This document shows positions 12,411 through 23,886 of a stretch of 64,000 bases of DNA, piece by piece. The notes under the pieces were generated by a model. That model saw only the letters and a list, made by a program, of their open reading frames with translations, was not told where the DNA came from and did not search any database. Position 1 is the stretch's first letter. Each line of letters opens with the position of its first letter. The stretch covers positions 85,679,363 through 85,743,362 of the forward strand of contig CAVLJG010000006.1 of assembly GCA_963669975.1 (NCBI GenBank), given 5' to 3'. Origin of the DNA: Acanthoscelides obtectus (lineage: Eukaryota; Arthropoda; Insecta; Coleoptera; Chrysomelidae). Made by a program: the position numbers and the translations under genes.

Positions 12411-13717
12411 TTTCGCCTATACTTTCGAATCGAGCAGGTTTTTCGAAAATCGTCTGGGGCATACTTAGGAAACAACCTGGATAATTTTAAAATTTGTTTC
12501 GAAAGAATTAAAAATATCTGTAGACAATACCCCTTAGATGTTGTATAGATCCGCTCTTGGATGGGTGGAGATAGGCGAGAAACAATTTGTATGGCGATTA
12601 CGGATTAATTTAATTAACTCCATATTTGCGGTGCAAAGAATTGTCAGCATCAATTTGATCGATGTATAAGAGAATTATCGTCGAATCAACTGGATATCTC
12701 GCGTATTTTTAGACACCCTCAATTCTGGAAATTTGGTCTCAAGGGTATTTCTGTCAGGGCCATATCACGATGTATATAAAAATGATTAATTTGCAATCGC
12801 TTAGGAAATCAAACGGCATAGAAACAACAAACACAAGAATTGAGTCAAGTGGATTCCCTCGTCACCTCACGCATTCACTTCATAGTAAACGCGCCCGTTT
12901 TTTGTTCCGTAAAGTATAAGTAGGAACTTTCCTTTAGTCGAAAAGAACGCTAGTTTCACTTTTACAAGTACACATTTGACTTAAAATTTAAGGAAAAGTT
13001 ACGGCACTTCCTGTATTGAGGGCTGTAGCCGACCGCCCTCGGGCATCGAGTTTCGGTTATGACATCACATGACACAAATTCGGCTTCTGGGCCTCGGCAC
13101 TGACACTGACGGACGACGCGACGGTCATGCTTATTCCGCTAATTTTTCAAAGGTGGATGATTAACGGTTAAATACACTATACAAAACGTTTATGCTTTGG
13201 CATGCATTAACATTTATTAGGTATTAAATCCACACGCGATTGATCCCACAGTGGTTCAAAAGTCCTAAAGGATGTCCAAAATTAGAAGGATTCACTGAAT
13301 TTTACAAAACAACTACTTCTACGTTTTCCAGGTCGCTGATTACGAATATGATATCCATTTGTCAAAGATCAAAATTGCGGATATAATATGGTACCTAGTC
13401 ATTTTTGAAAAAAATATTTTGATCGCGCTCAAAATCAAGTTTCAAGTCTTTTTAAGATAGCTAATAACAGTAATAACGAATGTTTGCTAAAAATTTGTGG
13501 ATTGCGCTTAAATTAGTTTTATATGTTTTCAGGGTATAATTTATGTATTACATTATAATGTCACATATTTGCCAAGCTTGCAGTCAGCTGCAGCCAAAAT
13601 TGATATATTTCTTAACTAGATGTGCTACTCAGAACGAACTCTAATGGACTTTTTTTATTTTCACTAATTACTTTCAATTATAGTTTTTGTATAGTGTCAT
13701 GTCGATTGGCAAGTAAT
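12411..13717. other. Intergenic stretch, no gene recognised
   Basis: Mostly AT-rich sequence without long frames. A short block at 13015-13130 is richer in G+C and CG dinucleotides, but no neighbouring gene start was found to make it a promoter. Confidence 0.4.
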
Positions 13718-14700
13718 ATGGGGTTGTCCAAAACGGACCCAGGAAAGTAAACGCATATTAAAACAAGAAAGATTGATATTCAAATCAAGTTGGGTACTTT
13801 ATTTTGAAGGTTCATTTATACCATTTATGTATGAAAAATAATATCGCTCAAATTTTCACCACGACTGGATTTACAGACGTCCACGCGATGGTCGAAATTT
13901 TCAATGACATTTTGCAACATGGTCGGTTCTATGGCATTTATCTCGGCAATGATGTTGTTTTTGAGTTCTTGGAGGGTGGCTGGTTTGTTGACGTAGACTT
14001 TGCTTTTCAAATATCCCCATAAAAAGAAGTCCAAGGGAGTCAAATCGCACGATATTGGTGGCCATGGCACATTTCCTCTGCGCGAAATCACGCGATAACC
14101 GAAGAAGGACTGCAATCGATGGATATTGGCGTTGGTTGTGTGGCATGTTGCACCGTCTTGTTGGAAATAAACATCGTCCATATACATTCCTTCAAGTTGC
14201 GGCAAAAAATAGTCTTCTATCATCACATGATATCGCTCAGAATTGACGGTAACGGCGTCCCCGGCCGCATTTTCGAAAAAGTAAGGTCCGATGATGCCTT
14301 TTGACCACAATGCACACCACAGTCACTTTTTGAGGATGCATCGGCTGCTCTTGATACTCACGGGGATTTTCGTTCGCCCAGATGCGGCAGTTTTGCTTGT
14401 TTACCGTCCCATTCAAAGTGAAATGCGCTTCGTCGCTGAACATGATTTTTGATGAAAAATTGGCATCAATTTGGCGGTGTTCAAGGAGCCAATCTGAGAA
14501 CGTTCGGCGCGAAAAATGGTCGGCCCGTCGCAGCTCTTGCGTCAATTGGATCTTGTAGGCGTGTACATTCAAATCCTTGTGGAGAATGCGGAGCAAACTG
14601 GTTCTCGAAATGCCCAATTCGGATCGTCTCTCTCGTGTGCGATGTTTTTCTGGAGCTGATACGCCTGTATTTGTACCCCTAGGTACAATACAGTATTTGT
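13718..14700 (-). mobile_element. DD41D mariner-like element, 5' truncated
   Basis: The left end begins GGGGTTGTCCAAAACGG after a TA-containing stretch, as in mariner-like inverted repeats. The transposase C-terminus lies about 110 bp inside it. On the right the coding homology stops near 14620 and no inverted partner of the left end was found. Half of the element, including the first DNA-binding helices, has therefore been lost. Confidence 0.7.
13825..14617 (-). pseudogene. Mariner-like DD41D transposase, C-terminal two thirds
   Basis: Positions 14617-14237 encode the second helix-turn-helix (GISRTSLLRILHKDL) and the first catalytic block (MFSDEAHFTLNGTVNKQN). Positions 14310-13825 encode the rest with YFQQDGATCHTT and TPLDFFLWGYLKSKVY. 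There are 41 residues between the second and third Asp. The two pieces overlap in different frames near 14240-14310, which shows a frameshift. In the third block the usual Arg-Ser-Pro-Asp reads ISCD. It is a relative of the element at 3354-5170 but clearly a different subfamily. Confidence 0.85.
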
Positions 14701-15229
14701 AAATTGATGGTCTGACCCATTTTTTATCTAATTAGTAAATACGGAGTAAAGCATCGTCTGTAAATGCCGCTAAGCGAGGGTAGCTGGTGTCAACTGACGT
14801 CATTACTCAGACTCACGCTCCAACAAGATAATTCCCCAAATAAGAAACTTCTGGGAAGCGTAACTTTGCCATCTTTTAAGATGGTCAAAAAATGTCAGTG
14901 CGACTTTACTTAGACAATAATTTAAATGCGCTTCAAAAAATATTAAACTTTCCCTTTGGGCATTATACACTAAAGCGGGGGAACTCTTGTCACGTCACGA
15001 GATATCCAGCAAAGTGACAACTTATAATTTGGTATGTATTTCACGTCAGATACCCGTGCTTGTCAATCCGGCAATTTATATTGCTACGTGAGTTTAGAAT
15101 AGTTGAACGTTTATGGTGAATAGTCTGAGTTGGGTTGCCTGGCCGGCATTTGTCGATTTTCGTAGTAACAAAATTAAAAATTCTCACAGTGACAATTCTT
15201 TCTTCTCCTATGCATGAGAATAAATTATT
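14701..15229. other. Short intergenic stretch, nothing recognised
   Basis: AT-rich, no open frame above about 50 codons with recognisable content, and no clear repeat ends. Confidence 0.4.
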
Positions 15230-16760
15230 AGGAACTAGTGATATGATTTTTCAACTTTTCTTACACCAAAGCGGCCGCGCAGGCAGAAGCCTAAGTGCCA
15301 AGACACGCGGATGCTCTGAGAATCCCAAAGAAACTTTGTCAATCCCATTTTTGAACTGCCTAAGGTTAGTACAACTTGGAAAATATCGAGCGACAAGAGT
15401 ACGTTCTTATGCCTGAATGTTACTTCCCACATAGTTTAGGAAACCCTTTAAGATCCGAAGATCGACGGTACTCAGGCGTTGGGTGTAGTTTGCAGCAAAG
15501 ATCTTGACAAGCAATTTGGCCTCAGACGTTGAGTCCGTACAATCATTCCATACTGCCACGTTGGTGGAAGGCTATTCTGTGAGAAGTTTCCTTCATTGTG
15601 CTTGGCCAATATCCAAAATACCGACTACCATTGCGCTGCAACATTACCCTATGCCTAACTTTTGCTGGCCGCTTCGTTATATTTGTTTCTGGTCGGATTT
15701 TGTAAGAAGGTTCTGTATGCCTTGAAATTCAGCTAACGAGCAGAGTGTCCCACGATTTGTTGAACCAGCCATTGGAACCTAGATTAGGCACTTTTACTGT
15801 ATGAGGGATGTATTCCTCCACCCCGACGTGGATAATTTCGGTTATCAATGAACAGACAGCGAAACAAAAATCTCTCCAAAGAAATGTGGAGAAGTCTCTC
15901 AGCCCCTTCCAGTCGGCATGTCCGTAATGCCAAATTTTGTGCCCTGGGTGAGTTTATGCTGCCACAGCTGGTTCTGACCGAAACGTAACCTCCACATCGC
16001 CATGACCAGAGTTACCCAGAGAAAAGATGCGTGGTCACTAAGATATCCAGCGGGCTACAGGCGTGTGACGAAACGCGTGGGAAAAGTACGTCTCTTAGAC
16101 AAGGTCTGTACGTCTCGTCACCAGCTGGGTCAGTCCTTGAGTAATAGCAAACGCCTCAACTGCACGACCTGCTGCATCAGACTTGTTTGATCCCATCCAG
16201 AGCTCATTATGGCCATTGAAATCACCGCGAACTGCCTCTGAAGCGGGGTAACTGATACTCAGGTAGTGGATAATCACAGCGAGGTATTCAAGTACGTCAT
16301 CCCAGTTATGGTCTGAGGGAGAGCTATTTGGGGTATGTTTTGCAGTTGAGGCAAAGCCACAGAATTTCCTTCCGGTCTGATTCCAAAGAGACATCTCTGG
16401 AGCAGGAAAGACTGCCGCGGACAAAAGCCACAACTCCCCCGTTCTTTCTCAGATCGGAGTGCACCTCCTAATTTGGGAAGATAAGATGATTAATCGGTGC
16501 CCAATCTGAGATTTTTATCCCGCCAAGAAGAGCATGGTCAACCGATTAGATTGCAGGTAGTGATGAACATCACCAGTGTTACAGTTAATCCCGAGATGTT
16601 CGTGAAACAAATTTTATCATCGATGCTATTCCCTCGAGTCCACCCTCCATCCGGACAGTCCTAGAATGGAGTGAGTTTACAATCACTTGAACAGGAAGAA
16701 GTTGTATACTGAAAACAACTTCCGGAACATTTGCCACGGCCCCACTCAATAGGGCGGAAA
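15230..16760 (-). pseudogene. R1/jockey-like LINE: endonuclease and linker to reverse transcriptase
   Basis: On the minus strand 16433-16095 gives a GDFNGHNELWMGSN motif followed by KSDAAGRAVEAFAITQGLTQ, the diagnostic core of the endonuclease of R1/jockey-type elements. The Asn and Asp of the GDFN box are kept. Further along the minus strand, short pieces resembling the end of the endonuclease (a histidine-containing segment) and the linker region (WFNKSWD, then an LLVKIFAANYTQ-like piece near 15500) can be followed to about 15230 through many stops. 16500-16760 repeats the upstream region also seen at 2880-3260. The catalytic reverse transcriptase is absent. Confidence 0.75.
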
Positions 16761-16764
16761 ATGA

Positions 16765-17835
16765 TCAACATACACAATTTTAGTGCTTTAACTAATCTTT
16801 TGCTATAAAGCTATTGGTTACTTGTTACTTGAGCAGCTAGCTTCAAAATGCCCCCATAAAAAACTTAGACCAAAATACAGATTTTTATTTGGTCTGCTGT
16901 GATAAAGCTTCTTAGAAATCCATAGATAACATCTCATGGATTAATTGGTATTCCACTAATTTATCATCATTTTAAGTCTGATTTTTTTTGGAAAGATTCA
17001 TTTCGCGCATCATCTCGTTAAATAAACCACATAATTAACTCGAAAACATTTACTAGCTTTTGTGATTTTTGACAAAATTTAAACAATACGCTGGCAGAAA
17101 TTACAACATTTTATGGGTTCAACTAAGCTAAAACAAAATTAACGCGAATCAATTTGAACCCTTCAAAACACTGGGAGATTTTGTAAACCTGACTACCATC
17201 CTCAAAATGCATACTTAGAGAATAAGCAATAGTTGTGCATACAAAAGCTCAAAATACTTTTTTGCTATGGGCAGTAATATTTTATAACCTAGCAAATTAT
17301 AATAATCTTAAAAAAATCATATTCACTTTTGGGAATTGGGGAAACAATATAAAGTGCTATTTTTTCTTTTAATTTGCAGTAGAAATGTATATTTAGTAAA
17401 AATGCACTGTTCATACACCTATTGTTTCAGATGATATTTTCAGACAATTTTTAAGTACTACTGTAATAGATAATATAAAACATTTTCAAAAATTCGAAAT
17501 ATTAAGGTCAAACAATGAGGATTTAACATAAACATTTTCAGCTATTTTCCAATCTACTCTTTCAATATCCTAATATTTTATATTCAATATGCAAATAAAT
17601 AGAACAATAATTATTACTATGAGTAAGAGCAACTGTTTCATATATCAAAATACCTGAGGTATAATATCCTTATAAACCCTTCCACCCAAATGTAGTAACC
17701 ACAGTAAAAAAAACATGTTCATATATTTAAAAAAGTAGTAGTGTGTCATTGAGAGTAATTGGTGGTAATTTAAAGAAAAGACTTTCAATAAGACCTCGAT
17801 TTTGAGACATTTTACAATTTATTTACAAAAATTAG
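16765..17835. other. AT-rich downstream flank of the MAIP1-like gene
   Basis: No coding frame. A reverse AATAAA lies at 17818-17823, just past the stop codon of the minus-strand gene at 17836, and could serve as its polyadenylation signal, although the distance is very short. Further A/T-rich tracts could provide an alternative signal. Confidence 0.4.
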
Positions 17836-18108
17836 CTATTTAGATTGTTGCTCATCATCAATAGGTCTGAAGTGATTCAACAGATTTATAGTCCAACTAT
17901 CTTCAACTCCTTTGGTGAACTCCCTTATGAATCTGTAATTGCTAATGGAGATCTTCTGTTGATATTCTGGTAGCATTCCCATGTTTACAGGGGGTTCCTC
18001 CCCTTTAGATCTCATACTATCCAAGCCTTTCAAAGTGTGATATACCATTGTTATTTCTACAAAACGTTTTTGTTCTTTGCCTTCCTCTTCATTGAATATT
18101 ATTCCTAC
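17836..18108 (-). CDS. MAIP1: MAIP1-like gene, exon 3
   Basis: The acceptor TTTATAG precedes 18108. The exon starts VGIIFNEEEGKEQKRFVEIT and ends with a TAG at 17836-17838. The 273 nt encode 90 residues plus stop. The block REFTKGVEDSWTI is the family's C-terminal signature. Confidence 0.82.
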   Translation of the reverse strand, partial: VGIIFNEEEGKEQKRFVEITMVYHTLKGLDSMRSKGEEPPVNMGMLPEYQQKISISNYRFIREFTKGVEDSWTINLLNHFRPIDDEQQSK

Positions 18109-21018
18109 CTATAAAGAAATGACCATAGTTGTTGCAGAATAAAAGATGACCCAAAATTTAAGTAATATTTGAATAAAATAGGAAACCCAGTGTTTTCTTT
18201 AGGTTGCTAATTTTTTATTGAATCAAAGTACATAAACATGTTTACGCATGCAATAGCACATCATGCAAATCACCTCCTTGACTTTGCTACCAAATATACA
18301 CTCTTTTGTAGAAACATTAACATTTTGCATAAATATGGCTGAATATATCACTACTGGATAATATGCAAAATTTTGAGAAAAATAGTGTGTCCCAACAATC
18401 CAAGGGAGCTATTTGCCTGATTTTTGATTTATGATTCAAGAAACAAATGAATAACAATCTAAATTTTGTGAGACTACTTGTCAGTGAAAAAAAATATTGT
18501 TTTGTCTCAAGCATTTATTTTAATTTGCAATTACCTCAATTGAATAACATTATATGCATGGCCACAAGGAGCAAACAAAAACATTAGTCTACCAATCCTT
18601 GATTTTTATTCAATTACATTAACTTGGCATATTTCTTGTAACTAATATAAAAGGGACATATACAAGTTGAGTCATTTATTTTAACAGTGAGTAGATCTTA
18701 TCAACAGAAATGTTTTTTTCCTTTAACATTTTTGTGGTAAAATTAAAGTAACAAAGTTATAGCCCTTTAGAAGTTTGAGTACCGCCGGTCTCAATAATAA
18801 AATTATGTGCTCGTGTTTGGCGACAACGGATATAATCCGCCTTATCGGTTCATCGCATCGGAAACAAAAAAGCGAAAGAATTTGAAACGCTTATCACGAT
18901 GTTTTTACTACAATTTTATTCAGTTGTATTCAGTCAATGTGTCAGTCGGTAACGCGTGAGTGAATAGTGGTGTTTGTTTCGTGGCTCAAACGAAATAAAA
19001 AATGGCACATGTTTACGAAAATGCTGAACTTGTGGACATGATTCTTATTTACGGGGGGGAGTCTTTACAAAATGCTGCTGCGGCATCACGGATTTATGCG
19101 GATCGGTTTCCCAATCGAGTGCAACCAACCCCTAGTGCCTTTGTTAATGTAGTACAAAGGGCTCGTGAATCAGGTGACTTAAGACCTCACAGGGGAGGGC
19201 ATGCCGGCATGCTCCAATACTGCACGATCAAATACAGATCCGCACTGAAATACTTGACGGGAGGACACTTTATAAAACAAGGTAACAGAATTTTTTTGTT
19301 TTTACACACATATTGTGGTTTATCTTCCTTCTACAATCATTATCTGAAAATTAATGACTCAACTTCAAAGTCACCCTGTATATTTTCAATATCTACGAAT
19401 TGATTTTGATGAAATCCAACATTTAGCAATTCTGGAAGTATTTTGACTTTGTTATCTGATATTTTCACATAGGCAAAAATATCAGTGAAAGAATTTTTAT
19501 AAAAGTTCTTGGAGCTAAAAAAAAGCTACAACCACAATTTTTGATGTAACGAAATTCAAATGTTCTATTTTCGAAAAAAATTTCAATATTTTTATATAAA
19601 ATAACATATATATATATAGGTGAAAAATTAAAGCTTCCGCCTTTTGTTGGGTACTTCGACAAAATTTAAGCAAAGAGGACTCTTTATACTTTTTTTAATT
19701 CTCTCTAGCTTTCAATGGACTTTGCCATCATCATCAGGAGAGTAGTATGTGAGGATGTTGCTAATTTTTGTTTACGTATAGGATGAGGGAAACGTCCAGT
19801 AACATGGTGAGAGCTGGATACATGGTACAATGGTTAAAATTATATAAAATATGACAAGACGAGTTAAAGACAGATTAAAAATTATTTAAAAAAAAGTCCA
19901 TTGAAAGCTAGAGTGAATTAAAAAAAGTATAAAGAGTCCTCTTTGCTTAAATTTTGTCGAAGTACCCAACAAAAGGCGGAAGCTTTAATTTTTCACCTAA
20001 CTGGTCTTGACGACAATGACCACGTCTCAAGTTATATATATATATATATATATATGTTACAATGTATTTATATAATTTTTATGCCTTAGGCTATAAAAAT
20101 CTGATTCTCAGTTAAAAGGAATAAAAATACTAACTTGGTATGGAAAACAAAAGTAGATATCATCTTCAGCTATTGCCACTAATTCTCTTTGACTCAGAGA
20201 AAGAAGAGGCAAACTTTTTTGTAATATTGGGATTATATCTTTTGTTACTAGTCCCTCCAAAGCTTCCATATTTCCTTCTGACAAGTTTTTAGATACTACC
20301 TGAAAACAAACTTTCACAAACTGCTATGCTCTATAACTATGGAAGCATACATTCATCACATCAATCAACACACAAAATGTTAAGGAGTATCATTTTGTTT
20401 TATCACACCCACAGATATGCATGAAAAATATGATATTGTCAAACTTTATAACAATTTGCTCGTTTTGCCAATAATTTGGGCATAATTTTTCAGAATGTTT
20501 TGCTCTGACAAATAAGTTTATGATTTGAAATTCTAAAAGTATAACATCTGGAAAATTGTAATTTAGCAGTGTTACCTTTTAAAGATACTGCTTTATATAT
20601 TACTAAATCCATGATAAAATATTACCTCCACAGCCTTTTTCGACCCAAGCACAAACTCTGACAACGAAAAATCATTATCAAAGTAAGGTCTAATGATAAA
20701 TGTAGCTAATATAAAATTCCTTATCGACTTCAGCAACGAAGGCCATACAATTTTTGGTACATCCGGCATCAAAGGAGGCAGTTTGTTAGACGGTGGGCTA
20801 GAGGATTCCTCGCAATAAAACTTTTTCTGGATGAATGCAATACATCTTCCATTGTACGTGAACCATTTTTTGGAGGTTATGTTGGCGAGTGTTGTACATT
20901 TGCAAGTCTGAGGTACTCTTCTGCATCCCGTTACATTTCTTAACAAAGGCGATTTTATCAGAGTATTATAACTGGAAGAATTTCGGAAAAATCTATTTGC
21001 TAGGTTAACACTCATCAT
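17836..21018 (-). CDS. MAIP1: MAIP1-like mitochondrial m-AAA protease-interacting protein (3 exons)
   Basis: Exons are 21018-20626, 20299-20135 and 18108-17836. All junctions are GT-AG and phase 0, giving 276 codons; the human protein is of similar length. The N-terminus is rich in Ser, Arg and Lys without acidic residues for the first ~40 positions, as expected for a mitochondrial presequence. FIIRPYFDNDFS at residues 107-118 matches the most conserved block of the family. Exon 2 carries VSKNLSEGNMEALEGLV and exon 3 ends with REFTKGVEDSWTINLLNHF, matching the C-terminal block. The family protein binds the matrix m-AAA protease (AFG3L2 type) and protects the calcium-uniporter subunit EMRE during import. 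Its fold is related to the Tim44 and Mba1 ribosome-binding domain. The reading frame is intact, so the gene is probably functional. Intron 2 holds a DUF4817 short element and a foldback element. The identification is from remembered motifs and order of blocks, not from a search. Confidence 0.82.
18651..19378 (+). mobile_element. DUF4817-containing short Tc1/mariner derivative, copy 1
   Basis: The right end is GTTGAGTCATT-type inverted sequence ending in CACCCTG followed by TA. The left end at 18651 keeps the inner part (AAGTTGAGTCATTTATTTT) but its first ten bases have mutated. The interior is about 90% alike to the copies at 37785-38483 (opposite orientation) and 57272-57884. It sits in intron 2 of the MAIP1-like gene, on the strand opposite to it. 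It is non-autonomous: only an N-terminal DNA-binding domain and a short C-terminal scrap remain. Confidence 0.82.
19002..19403 (+). pseudogene. DUF4817 helix-turn-helix fragment of a mariner-like transposase
   Basis: It begins MAHVYENAELVDMILIYG and continues ASRIYADRFPNRVQPT and FVNVVQRARESGDL, the insect DUF4817 helix-turn-helix that forms the N-terminus of a group of mariner-like transposases. After about 66 residues the protein switches to SALKYLTGGHFIKQG, which looks like the very C-terminus of such a transposase. The DDE core is therefore deleted and the two ends are fused in frame. Whether the remnant is expressed as a DNA-binding peptide is unknown. Confidence 0.72.
19600..20056. repeat. 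Foldback element with hammerhead-like core, flanked by (TA)n
   Basis: Arms at about 19612-19735 and 19882-20003 are inverted copies sharing GTGAAAAATTAAAGCTTCCG, TTGTTGGGTACTTCGACAAA, TATAAAGAG and a CTTTCAATGGACT stretch. Both outer ends run into (TA)n tracts (19602-19618 and 20033-20056). The right flank, about 35 bp beginning after AACTGGTCTTGACGAC, also occurs at the left end of the element at 57885-58685. The arrangement of opposed copies and TA-rich ends suggests a Penelope-like retroelement derivative, but no reverse transcriptase is present to prove it. Confidence 0.6.
19710..19737 (-). ncRNA. Hammerhead-like ribozyme core
   Basis: The minus strand reads CTGATGA, one nucleotide, a 5 bp stem (GATGG with CCATT, closing G-T), loop CAAAGT, then GAAA. 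This is the order of the conserved hammerhead core (CUGANGA, stem II, GAAA). An extra nucleotide sits between CUGANGA and the stem. Stem III and the cleavage triplet could not be assigned, so activity is unproven. Confidence 0.35.
20135..20299 (-). CDS. MAIP1: MAIP1-like gene, exon 2
   Basis: The acceptor TTTTCAG precedes 20299 and the donor is GTTAGT after CAA at 20135. The exon is 165 nt and phase 0 at both ends, with 55 residues of amphipathic helix and strand content ending DDIYFCFPYQ. Confidence 0.8.
20626..21018 (-). CDS. MAIP1: MAIP1-like gene, exon 1
   Basis: The frame opens with two consecutive ATG codons at 21018 and 21015; the second would serve equally well. It ends at GAG before the donor GTAATA (20625-20620). 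It contains the predicted presequence, a proline-rich linker (residues 72-90) and the conserved FIIRPYFD block. Confidence 0.8.
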
Positions 21019-21109
21019 TTCATCTTTATGGACATTTGGCTGTCAGATTGATTGACAGTCAAAATTTCAAATAATTCAAAATCATAGACTAATAATTGAC
21101 CTAGATGCA

Positions 21110-21300
21110 AGTCCCTAGTCATGTGCGCCCGCAGAATATTTTTCCCAGAGGGGTCACTGAGTGAGCACCCTACCGAACGGGGCCGTGGCAAATGCTTGTT
21201 TCTGAAGATTTCTTGTACCCAGTATACATCTTTTTCTTGTTTACAAGATTGTACCCGCGTTAAGGAATACCTCAGTACCGATTGTCAGGTGGAAGTACAA
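21110..21300 (+). pseudogene. R1/jockey-like LINE 5' fragment
   Basis: The translated segment contains QDCTRVKEYLSTDCQVEV, close to RDCARVKESLSTDGRVAV at 3039-3248 on the other strand, and is preceded in both by a GGCCGTGGCAAATG stretch. It begins just upstream of the start codon of the MAIP1-like gene on the opposite strand, so it may lie within that gene's promoter region. It is not an independent gene. Confidence 0.6.
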
Positions 21301-21384
21301 CTCCGCCAGTATTTCAACATTCTGATAGCTTTCTAACAATGGTTTGGCTGATTGCTGCATGTCTGTACTTACCTGGTAATCTCA

Positions 21385-22230
21385 CAGCTTAGATAACAAT
21401 CAGCTATGAAACTCTCCTGCCAGTGTCAAAAATCGCCTCCAATATGGGCAGAGGAAATCGAATGTAAATTCCCCCAGTATACAACGATGAAAGAGGATTT
21501 AGTGCTCAGCAGCAGGCGATGTTGCCACGTACCCTGCCAGCGGAAGCAGATGTGCTTTGCAATCGTAAAATGATAATATTTCGATATGATCTACTCCAAT
21601 TTGTGTGAATCAATAATAAAAAGGAGTACTTATGTTTCTCTAAAAAGAAGAGACGGATGACTATTTATTTATGAAAAAGCTCCAAAATAAATGGAAGTAT
21701 TTCCCAAAAATTTAAAAAATACTTTTGCTATGTATTCTATGCTGCTGCCATATAATGAATCCACTGCATTTTCAATCCTAGCTGAGGAGTTGTCAGGTTT
21801 GATTGCGGTGTTTTAACAGTGCTTACATTGAAAATGGAAAGCATTGAGAATATCGCAGCAGCAAAGAATGCATGGTAAACGTAAATATTTTTGTTTCGAT
21901 TGGAAATACTTCCACCAATATGAATTCATTTTACATAATAAATAGTCATCAATACTTCGTCGTTTCTTCTTTGATAAACATGTTCCTTTTCATTATTGGT
22001 TCACACAAACTGCACTAGATAATATCAAAATATTATCATTTTACGATTACAAATAATGTCCTCGCCTGCTGCTGAGCACTAAAACCTCTTTCATCGTCAT
22101 ACTGGGGGAATTTACATTCGACATTCTCCGCCAAAACGGCGGCCGTTTTTAGCAATGACAGGAGAGTTTCATAGCTAAGCTGTGGTAATATTCTCCCCTC
22201 TGCATATATTTCCCAGCTCATTTTGATTAT
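21385..22230. repeat. Inverted duplication of ~340 bp around a short spacer
   Basis: The left arm (about 21385-21720) and right arm (about 21885-22190) are inverted copies. They share an AGCTATGAAACTCTCCTG block, AATGTAAATTCCCCCAGTAT, GTGCTCAGCAGCAGGCGA, AATCGTAAAATGATAATATT and GGAAGTATTTCC. Small insertions separate the arms' sequences, and they are about 80% alike. The right arm contains an open frame. Neither arm matches another element in the window. Confidence 0.65.
22036..22221 (-). CDS. Small unknown ORF in the inverted duplication
   Basis: ATG at 22221 opens a 61-codon frame, MSWEIYAEGRILPQLSYETL, rich in Leu, Ala and Glu with an amphipathic middle (LLSLLKTAAVLAENVE). The part KFPQYDDERGFSAQQQA is also recognisable in the opposed copy at 21480-21530, where the frame is broken. 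I do not recognise the family. Matching sequence in both arms means it was duplicated with the repeat. It could be a fragment of a larger gene or of a mobile element. Confidence 0.3.
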   Translation of the reverse strand: MSWEIYAEGRILPQLSYETLLSLLKTAAVLAENVECKFPQYDDERGFSAQQQARTLFVIVK

Positions 22231-22742
22231 TGAATCCGTGAGTGAAAGAACAATACACAAATAAACATTTTGAGAAAAACGAAAAAACAATTTTGAAGCT
22301 AAATCATGGGTTACGCAGCCTAATCATGTATTGTGAACTTACAGAACTCATGGTAACCGATAATACCTACATAAATTTAAAAACAAATTACTGCACGAAA
22401 GATATTTGAAGAAATATGACTATACAGTTCTTTCACTCAATTGAAGTAAAAATGTTTGAAAATAATTTTCTAACCGTATTGATTTATATTTAACAAACTT
22501 ATAAAGTCCTGTTATTCAGAATCTTCAGTTTTTACTTTTCAAGAAACAATATGGTAGTAAAACTTAAGGGATTCATCAGAAAAGTAACGTAAAAGTTTCT
22601 TCAAATCAGCTATTTTCTTCGAGTCAAGCTATTGAGTATGCATTTCCTATACGTAAATGTGGATTAGCATTGGGTTTGATTAACTTGAAAGTGTATGACA
22701 GTTTCTAGTCGGAATATATCCTGGAAACCTATAGCGTCACTA

Positions 22743-22869
22743 GTGTATGGCTTCGTTCCAACAAAGAAGTGTACCGTACAGTGAACCGTCATGAGCGTGC
22801 GCAGTACGTTTTTAGTGTCACTTAAAACGTACTGTACGGTACACGGCTTTGTTGGAACGAAGTCTATGT
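22743..22869. repeat. Short palindromic MITE
   Basis: The arms CTTCGTTCCAACAAAG...GTGTACCGTACAGT at 22749-22782 and 22829-22863 are inverted copies of about 40 bp with a ~45 bp loop. The size and structure are typical of a miniature inverted-repeat element. It contains no coding sequence. The target duplication is unclear. Confidence 0.6.
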
Positions 22870-23886
22870 AAACTGACTGCGTACTGACAAATGGTGAAAT
22901 TAACTTGTTGTCCATCAGCTTAACTTTTCTTAAAAAATTGCGGCTACCAGTTTTTAAAATTAATGATACCGTTATATCTAATGGTAGTAAGTGAAAATGA
23001 CAACCGCTTTCAGAAACTTGGTATCATTTGCTCATATTCTTCAGGAATATAACTACAAATATTGGCGATCAGATCTTCTTATCACCCTTTTAACAGTTCC
23101 GAAATCCCTATCACAGGGCAAAAGAAATGGCCACGGACTGGAAAGTAATTAACTACTTTCTTGCTGCTGTGAGCGTCATTAGAAACGTACCATTGTGTGG
23201 TTGCAATTTTGTCCAGGTCACCCGTCGCAAAATAAGTGATTTCTGTTATTCACTTGGCAACGTTTACGGCATAATATGGCAGTTGAGTGGAAGAACGGTA
23301 CATGTATTCAAAATCCACGGGAAGCGAGATATTTTTTTTTGAACGAATAGCATAGTCAAAGTGACACGCAGATCATCCGATTTCAAGAACAAAGATGGAG
23401 AATAAGGATACTGTTTCTGCTAGAGTTTAGAACATATCTCTTCTCTAGCTCACATATCATCTCTTTGAGATTCTACCATATCCTCCATCTCCCCAGCTGT
23501 TTTTGATAATCATTAATCTGTCAAGAAGAGCAATCACCTAATCACAAATATCACAAAAGAAAAATCGGGGTGGTTAGTGGTCCCATTCTGAACGATTATC
23601 AAATTATAAACCATAAATATAGTGTGTGAAAGTCGACTAGTATTAAAAAGATAAAAAGTGTGTGGTTATTAGCAGTGTGAATTCTCCTTTGTCTCAATTA
23701 TAAATACATCTTGGTAGCACGCGAACTTGAAAGCAGAGCTTTCATCTTTTGTCCCGTTTTGATCCTTGACTGTATTTTTAACGTAGCTCAATCCAAATGG
23801 CGTCTCGATAATTGAAACTGAACATTTGACAAAGACTGATCACTAAAAGAGTATTTTTGGACAATCTTCGTGATTGTGAAACAATA
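22870..23886. other. Upstream region of the UBE2R-type gene
   Basis: No recognisable exon. The first 5' untranslated exon and promoter of the ubiquitin-conjugating enzyme gene should lie here. 23760-23886 precedes the start codon without an in-frame stop close by (the frame is open from 23857), so a slightly longer N-terminus is formally possible. No clear TATA box was identified. Confidence 0.4.
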
